Origin: Heterotrichella gracilis
Lineage: Eukaryota > Sar > Xanthophyceae > Tribonematales > Xanthonemataceae
Length of the DNA: 64,000 nucleotides
Direction: 5' to 3'
Assembly: GCA_032358255.1 (NCBI GenBank)
Contig: JAULBX010015863.1
Coordinates: 27,658 to 91,657, forward strand
Made by a program: the position numbers and the translations under genes. Below, piece after piece: positions 13,301 through 26,205 of this stretch (positions are counted from its first letter, which is position 1; each line of letters starts with the position of its first letter). Below the pieces are notes generated by a model. That model had not been told where the DNA came from. It was given only the letters and a program-made list of their open reading frames with translations, and did no database searches.

Positions 13301-16300
13301 GTAGGTGGGGGTCACCACGGCGTCACGCAGGAGGGACAGCAGGTGGGCGCACATGGCCTCCATGGCTGCGGAAAAAGTGGGCAGAAAGGGGGTCAGGGCT
13401 GCGGTACAGTGGGCCATGCACTTCTATACATATGCCATTTATTTTCCTTGTTGATGACTATTAGGATGTACTCAGTAGACCATACAAGACACTCTAATAC
13501 GTTGATGATGGTACGTGATTGAAGCGCCCGCAGCATTTTGTGTCACATGAGTATATGCGAGATGGGTGAGTGAACAACCCTGGTCTTGAATTGGAGATGC
13601 AATGTAAGGAGCGACAAGCATGGTGTACATGCAGTGCAAAGAACTGTGCACCAGCAAAAGCACACTTACTGTCAAAGCCTGACAGGTCGATCTTCTCAGG
13701 CTTGCGCTGCACCTGCACCACCATACCCCAGTCAGCTCAAACTGCTGCTCCCCCTCATCAACATCCATGGCAGCAGCGCCCTGCTTGGTGCCGCCCTCCC
13801 CTTTGCCTCCTTCACTCTCCACCCCTGGCACCGCACTGGCGTTCTCCCTTGCACCACCGCCACCCACTGCCTCCTTCCCTCCCTCGTGTCCAGTTGGCAT
13901 GGCAGTACCCCCCTTTGGCAGCACAGGGGCGATGATGAAGTAGGCGCCTGCCCCTGGCGCGGCCCACTGTGCGTCTGGAACAAATGCGCCAACTTCCGGG
14001 GCTGGGAACAGTGGCCGGGACTCATCCGGGCCTTTTTCGGAAAGCGGACGAGGGCCAATCTGCAGGATGGCGAGCAGGCAGGGAGATGCCAACGTTAGCT
14101 TCCAGCGTGACCAGCATGTACCCATTTCCTATGTGCAACAATCACTACGTGCTGCTTGTGCAGGCCTTGCCAAGACTGGGAACCACACCGACTGCTTTGT
14201 AATGGAGCTAAGTGATGAGACAATAGGGTGGTATGACCGTGCAGAACCCTAAGCTAGGGTTTCCCCTCACCCCTCACCTGCACCCCCTCCACCTTCTCCA
14301 GCAGGTCCTGCATGGCGGCACCCACAGCCTCCTCCCCCTCAACCACAGCCTCACCACCACCAGTCGCTGCCTGGTCAATTGCCAGGGGGGTGCGGTGGTC
14401 AGCATCAGGGGAGGTCGCCACTGCCAGGCGCTTGGTGGGGGGGGCACCCTTGACGGCCATGGAACCAGCACCAGCACCACCACCGCCATTGCCTCCAGCA
14501 GCAGCAGCAGCAGCAGCAGCCACTTCCCCGTCACCATTTGCCGCAGCCAAGGTGGTAGACGGCAGATCAACGTCAGGGGAGGCCTCCACAGGGAGCCCGT
14601 TGGCAGGGGGTGCACAGGCAATGGCCAGGGAGTCACCACCGCCACCACCACCAATGCCGCATACATCCCCACCCCCAATAGCACCCACAACATCTGCCAA
14701 GGTGGTAGAGGCGGTAGTGCCACCAGCCACCATCACCCCATCAGACGCAGCGGTGCCCTCCCCTCCCTCAACAAGCCCCCCACCAAGGGTGCGGTTGCGT
14801 GTGAGGGTGGAGGCCACACCACCCAGTGCCGCAGCCATTGTGCCCTTTTGCTGCCCCGCAACCCCAGCAGGGGGTGCATCAGACGCGGGGTCAGCGGGTG
14901 CTGCTGTGTCCAAGTTGCCAGAGGCTGTGGCCTGGCCAGGCCTTGCCTTGAGGGTCTTCTTCTTGCGGGGCTTCTTCCTCTTGTTCTCCCCGGCTGGGGA
15001 GGGGAACTGCACATGGGCGTAGAGGGTGTCAATGTGGCTACGAAGATCCCTACAAATACCCTGTTGCCTACCTGTGCATCCAGCACTGCAGTGGTGTGCA
15101 CAGGGGAAGAGAGATGCCACCATGCCACTGTCAGGGGATGTTAACCATACTTCAGGGTCAAGGGCTCCACGCAGTGGGGCTGAATTGATCTACCAAAATT
15201 AGCCACAAAAACCTCATACCGATCTGGAAACCTTATACCGCCCTGCAAACTACTCGTGTGGTGCCCGGTCCATGGCTACCCACTCAACAAACCCGCCCAC
15301 AAGCCCGTTTGCCCCATGCCACCAGCCCAACCTCCCTGCGCCACGCTTGCCCTAAATCCTACACCCCAAACCCTAACCACCCCCTTACCTCCATCATGCC
15401 CATCACTGTTGAGTGGAAGCCCTGCAGCCGCCCCACCTCCTCCTTGCTCAGGCGCATCTGACCAGAGGGAACCATGCGCAGCTCGGCAGGCCCGCACTTT
15501 GGCACCTGCACAGACACACGAAACCGCCCCAAAGGAATGCCTCCGGTGATGTGCAAGGGGTGCAAGGGGTATGTAGAGTTGAAGAGGGAGCATCGGTAAC
15601 ATGGTTTAAACCTGTCATTGTATAACCCTGCATGATTTAATTTGCATTCAAATTAAGGTTGATAAACTGTAAACTGTAAACTGTAAACTTGTCATTGTGT
15701 AACCCTGCATGATCTTATTTGCATTTAAACTTGTCATTGTAATACCCTGCATGATCTAATTTGCATTCATTGATCAACTGTAAAGTGTACACTTTTTAAC
15801 AGCACTTATTTTCAACTTAAATAAACTTTTTAATAGCACTTATTTTGAACTTGAATCAAATCAGGGTGTGACTACAGAGCAAGCAGCGGGGGGGGGGGGG
15901 GGATCACACCCGCAGCAAAGGGGACCCACAGTGGTTGCGCACCTGCAGCCTGGTCCACGGCAGGTCTGGCAGTGGCTGCAGCACCAACAGCCCAAGCGCC
16001 TGCAGGCAGCGCAGCTGGGCCACGCTGCTGCCCAAGGGGGGGAAGTGGTTCATGTCAACAGCGGGGGAACCCTGCGCTCCTTCAGTGGGTTCCGGGCTCG
16101 ATGCTTCAGCCGGTCTCGGGGATGCTGCCTCGGCGGATTCCTGGTTTGGTAGTTCGCCTGCTCCAGAGCCGGGCTGTGCACCCCCATCTGCCTCGGTCCT
16201 TCCCTCCCCTCCTGACTCGCTCATGTCCTGGTCCCCTTGGAGCGTGGGGGAGGGGGCAGCGGCTGCCAATGGCGGTGTCTGGTATGGGGTCTGGGGCGGG

Positions 16301-19300
16301 AGTTGGCCAGCGCTGTGCCAGCCATTCTCCTCCATAGCATGACCCTGCACCTGCGTCACACCAAACCATTGGTATCACACAAGTGCGTGTGTACCACGCA
16401 AGCCTTCAGCATTGCAGCAGATGCGACTGCCAGCACCTGCCAGGATATGCATTGCCATGATCCATGACCACGTGTCGCTCTTTCCCTAGCAGGACATACA
16501 GCTGCATCGGCACAGAAATATCCCCTACCCCCCGTCACTGCAGGCTAGCAGCCTATTGATCAACATGCAGACTCTGGGTCGCATGCAGGTGCATGAGATG
16601 CACACAGGGTTGGCCATTCAGTTCATCCCTACCTCTGGTACGGGATCAGCGCCCTGCCCTGAATCCTGTCTTACAACCCCTTGCATTAGGTTTCTCAACC
16701 ACTGCCGCCAGCCAGATTCGTCGCTTGGCGGGCTGCCCAAACCACCTCCACCACCACCACCACCATCACCACCATCCACCACAAGAGGGGGTGCAGTGGT
16801 GGCGGAGGTGGGTGTGAGTACAGTGTCCATGGTAGTGGGAGTGGGTGGTGATGGAGGGGGTTGTTCGGGCAATTCCCGTAGCTCAAATGTGTAGAGGTGG
16901 AAGGTGCGGGCGCCCGTCCTGTGCACCAAAAAATGGACGCCTTAAGATGGGGCTTTATCCATTGCAGCCAGGGATTCCCTTACCCTAGAAGAAGCGCCCA
17001 GCCCTATGCGCATGCACTCACCCAATGGCGCAAGCAAACAGCAAGTTTTTAATATCCTGATTTGTTTTGTTAAAGTAACCCAGTGTATCTCTGTATGCAA
17101 CAGACAGCACCCTTGTTTCAAATCACATTGATGCGCTAAGCAAAGGCAGGTATCAAAACACATGCTACCAGCACTGACCAAGCGCCACCTGCGCCATGAA
17201 ACATGGTCAGAGTGTGTGGTGTACCCAGCACTGCTAGGTCCTGCTGCAAAAGGGGCGGCACATGCACCAACGCACTCCTCTGGGTGGCACATCTGGCTTT
17301 TTTATTAAGGGTTTAGGGTGTACACCAACTCACTCCTCTGGATTCTCCACGTCTTCCGGGACCTTGAGTGCGTGAGGGAGCGTGGTCTCAACCTCCACAC
17401 CCCCAATGAACCTGGCATCCTCCTCAGTCTGTGGACCCTTGCCCGCCCCAAATGGGTTGATGACCACGCTGGTCCTGGGCATGGGTGCCGGCACCGGGCA
17501 CGAGGGTTGCTTCTTCTTGCGGGGGCGGTGGGGCAACAGGTGGTCGGACAGCTGGCCCAACTGCATGGAATGGGAAGGGCGTGTGTGTGGGGGGGTGGCA
17601 GCGTGGTGTTAGAAGCGGTTTGCCACACTGCAACCTTAGAGTTGACTTGAATATGCTACCTCCAGACTCTGCTCAGTCATTGTTCTTTCAGCCAGCCAGG
17701 AAGGGAGCCATCAGCAGAGCAATTGGGAAATCAGTGGTTTTAGATTCAGCCCCCAATCTGCAATTCTTGCTTATGCTATTGGTCGGGGTGTAGTGTGCAT
17801 CACTCGCCATATAAAAGCACATGCCTGATCCTGTCACGCCCCTACCTTGGGCCACCTTCTGTGTGATCGCCCTAAACCCTACACCATTGAGCCCTAGGTG
17901 ATCACAGACCAGTATCCTAAGCATGGTTTAAGGGTAGAATGCCCAGGTAAGTTGAATTTACTCGGCCATTTCCACATGTAACCCCCAATTTGCACCTGGT
18001 GCAGCTTCTGCACGGCCTGCAGGCATCCCGCAGCCATTGCGCGCGACTTGCTATGCGCAGGTGGGCCGGTGACTATGGGCAGCGGGCAGGGCCTGGGCAG
18101 GTACAGGGACGCAACGAAGCCACTTGGAGTGAGGCTGGTGTGGAAGTGGGGGGCTTTGTCGGAGCTGCGGTGAAGGTGGGGGTGGGGAGGTGAGCAAAAC
18201 AGTGCGAGGTGCAGAAGGCATGGCCATGGTTTACATCTACACAATAGTGTCTGTCCCATTTCATGATGCCGGTGTTGGGAAACGGCCCCACACATTCAGT
18301 TCACAAACCCGTACATCCAAACCCTTGACCCCACCCATTTATGTATTTATTCATTCATTTTGCCCCCCAACCCCTTGGCTCACCCCTGCAGCCATTCGCA
18401 GTACTGGTGCAGCAGCGCCTTGGCATTGGCGCTACCCACACGCGCACCAGTCTTTTCCACACGGTACCAATCGTCGGGGCTGAGATCCTGCGCAGAGCAT
18501 GGGCAGGCGGGGTTGGTCATGACAGATATGAACAGAGAGCGGCGGGAACCCTGGAGGGCCCTGTCCTTTGGCACCTGCAGAATCACCTGCATCCCTCCCT
18601 TGTCCCACAGCACCAGTGGAAAGGGTGAGTGTGAGGGTGAGCGGGCGGCACTGGCAAACTACCTGGCACCCTAGGGACGTCCGCACACATACAGGGGTAC
18701 ATAACACACAGGGAGACGACGTGTGCAGGTGAGACGTAAGCACCATGGCACCTGGTATACCCCCGGGGCCGACAAGTTGTCAAGCTAACAGTGGGTAGCA
18801 TGAGACCAACTTGGTGCAAAGCAGCAATGCCAGGCAAGCAGGTGGCAGCCCAGGTGAAGCCCTACTGTCATTTAAGGTTTAGGTTTAGGCTGTGTGCAGG
18901 CTAGCTAGGGGGCAAATGGCTGCACATGTGCACCTGCACCTGCAGCTGCAGCTGCAGGGGCTAGCCAAGCGTGGCGCACTCACCATGTCGTCATCTTCCA
19001 CAATCTCCCCCTCCTCCAGCTCATCCCCCTGCTGGAGCACAGCCTCCATGCGCTGGGCAGCCTCGCCGCGCATGACCGCCTCGTACCTGGGTGTGGTGAA
19101 AGGGTTTGGAGAAGGTACGGGTAGGGTTTTTGTGCGGGGTTGCAGGGTGTTTGTAGATAAACACCGGTGGAAGACAGGTGGGCTGACTGGGTCAGGTAGC
19201 TGATGCAGCAAGGGACTCAAAAGGGCTATTTATGAGTTCGAAGGCTGGCACAGGGCATTTCCGACTGTGGGGCAAAGAATCACTCACCGGGCCTCCCTCT

Positions 19301-22300
19301 CTCCATGCACACTAGGAACTGCGTCGTACTAGTTTTGATTAGAAGCAGTGCTGCAGGTGTCATCCTGATGCGAAGTTAGGTGCAAGCCTTGCAATGGATT
19401 CACACCGAGTAGAGCCTTTTGGGACGAGTGTGCACCTTGACCTCTGTATATCATAAAGTACTCACTCGTATGGCAGTGCCATGGTGCCCGGTGGGGGCTG
19501 CGCATTGAACGCTGCCCATCACTAAATCACTCATCTTACAAGATATCGGATGTTGCACATCGTCACCATGGCCGCCCTTACCACGGGGCTTGTGCAGCGC
19601 ATGCAGTGAGGCACCCATGTGCACAAGATGCATGCGGTATGTACGCCCCTGGATGTGTCTGTGTGTGGCATGGTGCCATTCCACGTCACAGACACGGCAA
19701 CAGGCATACACACCACAGGCATCTGCAGCACATGGGATGACAGTCTACTTCACCGGGCCCAACAACCGCTCACCGCTGGTTCCAGGCAAGGGCGCAGACC
19801 CTTGCATCAAGACAATCCCCTTCCCCATATACTTCTCTCGCGGTAGATCCTGGTGCCATAGGCCCCGCCCAGAGCACCCCTTCTGCCTGCCCTGTTGACT
19901 TGGTCCCCTTCCCCATATATTCCTCTCGCTGCAAGCTCAGCACACGGCACCTACCACCACCTCCACCCACCCACCCCACTGGCACCTAATGTAACAACCC
20001 GGGGAACACATGCACCCCACCAACACTCACAACATGCACAACTGCACCACACCGCGCCTCGTACCTCACCCCGACTCACCTCTGCAGTACTGCTTGGAAA
20101 AAACACCCCCTTTCACCTGCCAGACCCCACCTCGCAGCTGCCCCACCCCCACACCCACACATACTGCACCACAATTGCTAAGAAAGCACCTCCTCCATTC
20201 CACCCCGACCCCACTTACTGCTGCACCATCGCCTGGTACCCCTCCTCATCATCGTCCCCCCTGCGCAGCATGAGCACCAGGCAGCTGGCCAACTCACGTG
20301 CCCGCCCCCTGCTCTGGATGAATGCCAGGGGGGTGGAGGGCAGGTCGAAGCGGATCACCTGGGGGAGGCAGAGGGGTGGAGCAGGGGGGGGAAATGATGC
20401 ATAGAGGACATGCATCAAGGAAATGGATGTGTATTTCTCAAGACACATACAAAGTAATATAGTACAATTGAAGATCATGGAGTGCATTTATCACAGTATG
20501 CAGCATGCCCAACAGTACTCCACCAATATAACTACATGAGAAACAAGATTTGGCAACAGCATAGTTTGCAACAGGAAACTCGAAACCTTGGACCATGACC
20601 ACCACATCCACACACGTCCCCCCTCCACTCCATACACCACACATGCCGATCCCCCACCTGTCTGCACGCCGGCAGGTCCAGCCCCTCCTCCCCCACACTG
20701 GTGCTGAGCAGCAGGTTGAGGGTGCCGGTGCGGAACTGGGACAGCAGGGAGCCCTGGGCCTGGAGGTAAGGGGGGGAGGGGGGTTGTCACATATGCAGGG
20801 GAGTGGGTGGGCTGGTGCGTGGGCAGGGCATCTGGATGCAGCTCACGGTGAGCGGCAGAGGCAGTGGGCACACAGGGATGGATGGGATGGGGTGGGGGTG
20901 ACAGCATGCGGTCCGCTTGCCGGGCAGCAGATAGCAGCAAATTCGCCCTCGCTGCCGCCGTTCCAATACACCACACATACCAACACCAACACCCACCTTG
21001 ACAGTTCCCATCCCCCCTGCCACCCCTCCCGTCCCCATGAATGCCGCCGCCCGCACATGCCCCGTGGCCGCCAGTGTCCCCAGTAGTCGGGCTAGCGCCA
21101 GCGCCGCCGCCTTGCGTGTCACAAACACAATGCAGCTCCAGGCGCGGGTGGGGCCTGTGGGCGAGAACAGGGTCCGATGCATGTTAAATTGGAGGGCGTC
21201 ACCATGCAACATACACATTGGAGTCAGATTTTTAAGGTGTCTTTTGTTGTGAAGCAGCCATTACGCGCCATGCCAGAGAGCACTATCATTGTTCTTTTGT
21301 CTAAGGATAATGGATGTCGCAATCCCCCGTTGCCGGTTGCGGCTGGTGCTGGTGCTGGTCATGCGCCAACCCCACACATTGCCATGTGTACAAAAAAATC
21401 AAACCATGCGATAACATCCCCCAGCAGCAGCACCACCAACCCAGCCACATCACCCACCATCTTCCCCGCCCACGCTCTCCTCCACCTCCGCCTTGCTAGC
21501 CGCCAGGTGCGCCACCAGGCCCGCCACCTTGGGAGTGACCACAGGCACACCACGCATGCGACGCAGCAGGGCGCCGCCGCTGGAGCTGGGGGCCTGGGGG
21601 GGAGGGTCTGGGGAGACGGTGTGGTGGCACTGCTGGGCAAGGTCCATGACCTGGGGGGGCAGGGGGGGCACTAGCTAGGGAGGTGGAAACTGAGACATTT
21701 TTAATCAGGGGGGCGGCAAACATCAGACTGCATAGGGTGTCGCTACCAACTATGGCATGACACACCACAACCACATCTACCATCACTATGCATTACACAC
21801 GTGCATTGACCCATGCAAGATCACTGTCCCCCCTAAACATTCACAAACACAACCCCATGGTCCGACACCCACCCCCCCGCTCCCTCACCTGTCCCTCCAC
21901 CGCCCCTGGCTCCACCCCCTCCAGCGCCTCCGCCACCACCTTCCCCAGCTGCCCCCACATCCCCTTGCCCTCATCCCCCGCCACCACGCGCCCCACCTCC
22001 TCCCCCCTTAGCAGCCCCACCACCAGCCCCACCGCCTCCCCCAACGACAGCGCCACCGCCCTCCCCTTTGCGCTGACCTCGTTGGCCATATCAAACCCCC
22101 CCTGGTAGGCATCGTCCTCAAGCTGCCACAGCTCGCGGTACAGCCTGCGGATGGTTTTGGGTTTAGGGTTTAGGCATGAGGCTAAAGTGTGTGGCAGTTG
22201 GGGGTGTGGGTGTGTGCGGGGACTCGTGCGAGGTGGGATGAGTGGGGAGGCATTGCAGAAAGTGTGAATATGTAACAAAAAGTTGCCCCATCAGCCACGA

Positions 22301-25300
22301 CCCCAGAGCCATGTTTGTGTCACATGCATGTGCGTCAGGTGGAATCACTAAAGCATTGCTGCCGGGGCTGGGGGACGCACTTCAGCCCCTGGTGCCCCTC
22401 TCCTACCCACACCCCAACCCCATACACCCCCCACACACACCACAAACATATATTTGGCTGTGGGTGCATTGCCATGTGCACCCACGGGCATGGATCCAGG
22501 TCGCACCTGCATCTTGTTGTGATTGTGAGTGCCTCCAGTGCCAGCTCTAGCGGTGGCGCCTCCCCCTCATCCGCCTCATTTGCCTCAATCTCCTGCAACG
22601 GCTCAACAAGCACCTCGGCCAGCCAGGCTGCGGCGCACCAGGGACCAAAGTCCTGCAAGAGGTGCGGGGAGAAAGGTTTAGATGGAGGAGCAAATGCAAG
22701 AGGTGGGTGGGAACGACGGGGGGGTGGGCCAAGGCAGCGGTTCCCATAACTACTATAAAAAGCTATATTTTCACTAAAAGAAATGGACATGTAAGATATA
22801 TATGAAGTTAAATCCCAATAAATGAGGTGTAACCTTTGTTGTTTTATTCCAACTCTACAGTCATAGTGTCGTCCGTGGCCGCATTCACTGCCCCATCCTC
22901 TTGCAGTGGTTCCACCTGCACCTCCACCAGCCAGGCAGCAACACCCAATGGAAGCAGGGACGGGCAGCACACATTTGCCCCTCAAACAGCAAGTACAAGA
23001 ACGCCTGCCCTCACCTGCAGCAGCATCTCCAGCGTGGCCAGCATGCGCGCCAGCCTTGCGTGCAGGTTGGCCTTGCTGCCGGGGGGGGCATCCAGCTCGT
23101 GGGGGGCGTCTTCGCCATGGGACTGCTCAACGCCGCTCACGGCAATGGCCTGGGCGTACAGCCTGGGCAGGAGGGAATGGGCTGAGGTACAGATGGATTG
23201 ATTTGGGCACAAGCCAGTGCACGCCTTGGCAACCGTTTTGTAGACTGTTACATGCCTTTCTTGTCATCTGGCTTTGCCAAACCCCTGAGGGTGCATGCAC
23301 CTCGTGGATGCGCCTCACCCAACGGCCTGTGTGGCATGGTGTGGCCTGGGCAGCATGATGCCCCAGGGTCAACTTGTGACATGGAAACATGACAGTGACA
23401 AGCACTGGTACGATTGGGGGTTCTTTAAGTCCGATATGATCAACATGGTATCGGGACTGCCAAGGCAGTGATGGTCCGCGCACACATGAGAGACTGAGAG
23501 AGGGTGACTGTGAAATTAGCAATTGAGACCTGAACACCTCAACCCATTTTCCAACACACAAAAACGACCCCCACCAGCACCCCACCCAACACACCCCCAC
23601 CTTGTGTGCCTTGACGCCAGCTGCAGCCTGTCCTGTGCCCTTGTGAGGGTGCGCAGGGCCGCCGCCAGTGGAGGGTATCCCAGGTGGGGTGTGGGATATG
23701 TGACTGCCTCCAGGCGGGGAGGGGGCACCGCCTCGTCCAGCTCAGCGCGGCTGGTGATGGTCACAACCTGGGTGGTGGTGGGGTGGGTGGTGGGTGTGGG
23801 TGGGTGGTGGGCGGGTGTGGGTGGGTAGGTGGGTGGCGAGGAGTAAAGTCGGCCTTCATGTGAATGCACAGGCTGTGTGCACACCCCTACCTATGCCGTG
23901 GGGATAGGCAGCGGCAATGATATTTATCTTGGCGTATGCCTGCCATGCAAGGGCCAGACAATGCCCCAAACAACAATCATCCCAATCAGCCAGCAAACCC
24001 TGTGCATTTGCCTGCCTCCAACCCCCTCACCTGCGCATCCATGTTCTTCTCCAGCTGCTGTATGCTTGCCGCAATCCTCTCAGGGTGCGGATCCCCTTTG
24101 GCATTCACAGGGGAGGCGGTCATGCCGAAGATGTGTGGGCGCGGGCCTGGCGATGTGTGGTAGAACTCCCCCATGATGCAGTTGTATGGGTCGCGCTTGG
24201 TGCAGTGGTGGCACTCGTCAAACACAATCAGGCCAATCTCTCGCAGCTGCGGGCAAGGGGGTGAGGGGGTTAGCAGGGGATACTGGTGTGTGGTGCCTTC
24301 AGACATTTAAACACCCTTCAACACCACCGCCACCACCCCGCACCACTCACCGAGATGAAGCCATGCCTCAGGCAGTTGAGCAGTATCTGCGGCGTGAGCA
24401 CAATGACGTCTGCGCGTGAAAATATGTCTCGCCAGGTGGCAGCCTTCCAGCTGTCCACGTTCATGGAGCCAACAAAGTACAGCACCCTCAGGGAAGAGTG
24501 CACGCGCAGGAAGTCGGCTTGCTGCAAGGGCGGGGTGAAGGGGAGAGAGGTCAGGCTGGAAGTGTAAAATTGGGGGGCACGTGCAGCAGGCTCCTACTCC
24601 ATCAAATTGGTGAGGATATCTTCCATGCAATGCGAGCCAGCAAAGTCAACTGCATCCCCATTACATTCGTGTGTGAATTTTCAGCGCACAGGCATGGGGC
24701 TAGTTCCCTTGTGCATGCACATGTAAGACAGTGCTCAAGACAATGCCAGTGACAGTGTCATTTATATGTGCCCACAACAATTGCCCGGAACCTCACAGAC
24801 CTTTCCAGCACAGTATCCTACAGGGCCCCATGTGCGTTCGAGTGTAGTGCTGGTGACAGTGACACGGGCCAGTGAACAGGTGCCCAGTGCCTACCATTGT
24901 GACACTCGCCACACCCCACAGCACCAGAAGGGTATCCTGCCCACCTGTATGACCAGCGGCACTTTTGGCGCCAGGAACACAGACAGGCGCCTGGGTGCAC
25001 CCATGGCCTGCGCTGCAGCCTCCACCTCGCCCTGGTGCCGGATGAGCATCAAGGAGATGAGGGTCTTGCCAGAACCTGCACTGGGGTGTGATGTGTGGTT
25101 GCTTCAGCATATGACTCTCCTGAATTTTTGCTCCCCGGCAGCGATTTAGACAGATAGTAAGAATTCCATCCTGTTTTTTCCGGCAAAAATAGGATGGAAC
25201 AGGATGTATTTGCAAACATGGACAAAATACGCAAGCAACTCAAGCGCACGAACAATAGCATTTCATGGCCATGCATGGAGCAAAATAGGTGGAGCAAAAC

Positions 25301-26205
25301 AGCGTGCCAAGTAGTGTTGGGCAGAGGGATGGCTGACGGCGACTAATAGTCGACTATGTTCCCGTTCCTAGGGACAACAGCCACTGGGAGAATAGAATCC
25401 GCCCTGGCCAACCCAACAGGGATTTCAAACCCTAAATGGCCGGGCAGCGACACGCACCTGTGTCCAAGAAGGCGATGACCTGCGAAGGCAAGAGCACAGT
25501 TGTCAGACAGGCGATTGCGTGCTAGCCTAAAATGTCTAATGATTCCAGGTGTGGGATGGCTGAACAGGCATTCAGTGTCAACTACAACCCCAGCAACGGC
25601 CATGCCGTGAGGTTGCTGGTAGCCTACTGTGTGAAAGGGCAGCACCTTTGTCTACCCCGACTCAGCAGTGGCCCAGCCGTCGCTGGCCAATGGAAGTGCT
25701 GGCACATATGCATGCACACGGCCATCCACATAACCACAACCTTGCAACCCACCCGCCTCTAGTCCCACAAAGTGCCCCAACCACACATACAAACACAAAG
25801 GTTATAACTTCCTGTGTTACTACAACACTTGAACACCAGTACCCAGGTGGGCAATACCAGTCGATCAGGGCGTGCTTTGCATGCTGAGGAAGCAATACCC
25901 CAGCCAGACAACCCACCAAGCGATATATTGGCCAGACATGGCGGGCAATGACCTTTTGAGTGGCCTTTCCACGCCTGCAGTGGCCTCGCGCGTGCATGTC
26001 CCCGTCCCATGCTTTTGTCATCGCATTATGTGTAATGCCTGCGTGACCCATCATCGCCCATCACCACTCAACTTACGTTCCGTTTCTTGGCCGCCGCCAG
26101 TAGGTCCAGCTGGTATTGTCGCGGCACCAGGGAAGGCTCCGCCTCCACCTCCTTCCGTCCTCCCTCAGGTTCGCCACTGCCATTGGCCCCCATGGTGGCG
26201 GTCAT
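7327..26205 (-). CDS. DCL: Dicer-like ribonuclease III (helicase, DUF283, PAZ, two RNase III domains), about 2,197 aa
   Basis: Dicer cuts long double-stranded RNA or hairpins into small RNAs for Argonaute. About 32 exons run from the ATG at 26205 to the stop at 7327. The start exon (26205-26077) ends in a Q-motif-like PRQYQLDLLAAAKKRN. A 22-nt exon (25479-25458) plus 25075-24945 makes the Walker A DTGSGKT. Exon 24246-24031 has FDECHH and MTASP. Exons 21154-20997, 20759-20658 and 20358-20219 give helicase motifs IV, V (STSVGEEGLDLPAC) and VI (QSRGRAR). DUF283 is in 18487-17334 (YRVEKTGARV, FHTSLTP, GPPAHSKSRAMA). PAZ is in 13365-12706. RNase IIIa (ERYEVLGDHVLK; AKLIADIMEALIG) is in 11706-10482. 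RNase IIIb (YQRLEFLGDAVMG; PKSMADLVESVIGAVY) is in 10081-8215. The last exon (7821-7327) resembles the second half of a dsRBD, then has an acidic tail. Exon 15006-14278 is a 243-residue Gly/Ala-rich insertion. Near 13,720 the frame breaks by one base. All other junctions agree in phase. Confidence 0.93.
9260..9314 (-). repeat. Degenerate intronic copy of the start of an RNase IIIb exon
   Basis: About 55 bases match the 5' end of the real exon at 9025-9079 with roughly three differences. The match includes the acceptor side (gcgcag before CAACCTG) and coding bases for NLxPGRLHDLLSASVN. After that the copy diverges (AMWPVQT). It lies upstream of the real exon in the same intron and could act as a cryptic acceptor. 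Confidence 0.8.
9641..9749 (-). repeat. Long fold-back hairpin in a Dicer-like intron, possible small-RNA precursor
   Basis: The segment 9641-9683 is the exact reverse complement of 9707-9749, giving 43 perfect base pairs. With one mismatch the stem extends inward by three more pairs (9685-9687 with 9703-9705), leaving a loop of about 15 bases (9688-9702). The arms are C-rich and G-rich, with a run of seven C or G. It lies in the intron between the two RNase IIIb exons (donor at 9908, acceptor ending at 9075), so it would be transcribed with the pre-mRNA. A short inverted-repeat element is the main alternative to a small-RNA precursor. Confidence 0.85.
9787..9842 (-). repeat. Degenerate intronic copy of an RNase IIIb exon end with its donor
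   Basis: This resembles the 3' end of the real exon plus the first intron bases at 9907-9962. Read on the minus strand, the copy encodes a run like VTHNLLNMY and is followed by CAGgtgggg. It lies between the real exon and the hairpin. Confidence 0.7.
15611..15853. repeat. AT-rich diverged tandem repeats inside a Dicer-like intron
   Basis: Three copies of a unit of about 40 bases (around 15611-15652, 15689-15729 and 15731-15769) share TTGTCATTG, ACCCTGCATGAT and TTTGCATT. Two copies of another unit (15792-15820 and 15826-15853) share CTTTTTAA and AGCACTTATTTT. A run of ACTGTAA units lies between. Composition is very unlike the flanking exons, which suggests an inserted, decayed repeat. Confidence 0.75.
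22157..22174 (-). repeat. CCCTAAA motif upstream of a Dicer-like 3' splice site
   Basis: In pre-mRNA sense this reads CCTAAACCCTAAACCC. It lies about a dozen bases before the acceptor of the exon that starts at 22144, where a branch point and pyrimidine tract are expected. Confidence 0.7.
22899..22946 (-). repeat. Degenerate intronic copy of a Dicer-like exon segment
   Basis: The real exon encodes AAWLAEVLVEPLQE (bases 22590-22636). This intronic stretch, about 300 bases upstream in gene sense, would encode AAWLVEVQVEPLQE and matches at roughly three quarters of bases. It is outside the in-phase exon chain. Confidence 0.65.

Noticed and set aside
14254-15144. Plus-strand open frames of 236-303 codons over 14233-15144
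   Set aside because: They are antisense reflections of the Gly/Ala/Val-rich Dicer-like exon at 15006-14278, which has matching splice phases.
18488-18574. Extension of the DUF283 exon upstream to the acceptor at 18575 (VPKDRALQGSRRS)
   Set aside because: The acceptor at 18488 gives DLSPDDWYRVEK in phase with the helicase exon and better fits the family. The upstream stretch looks like intron.
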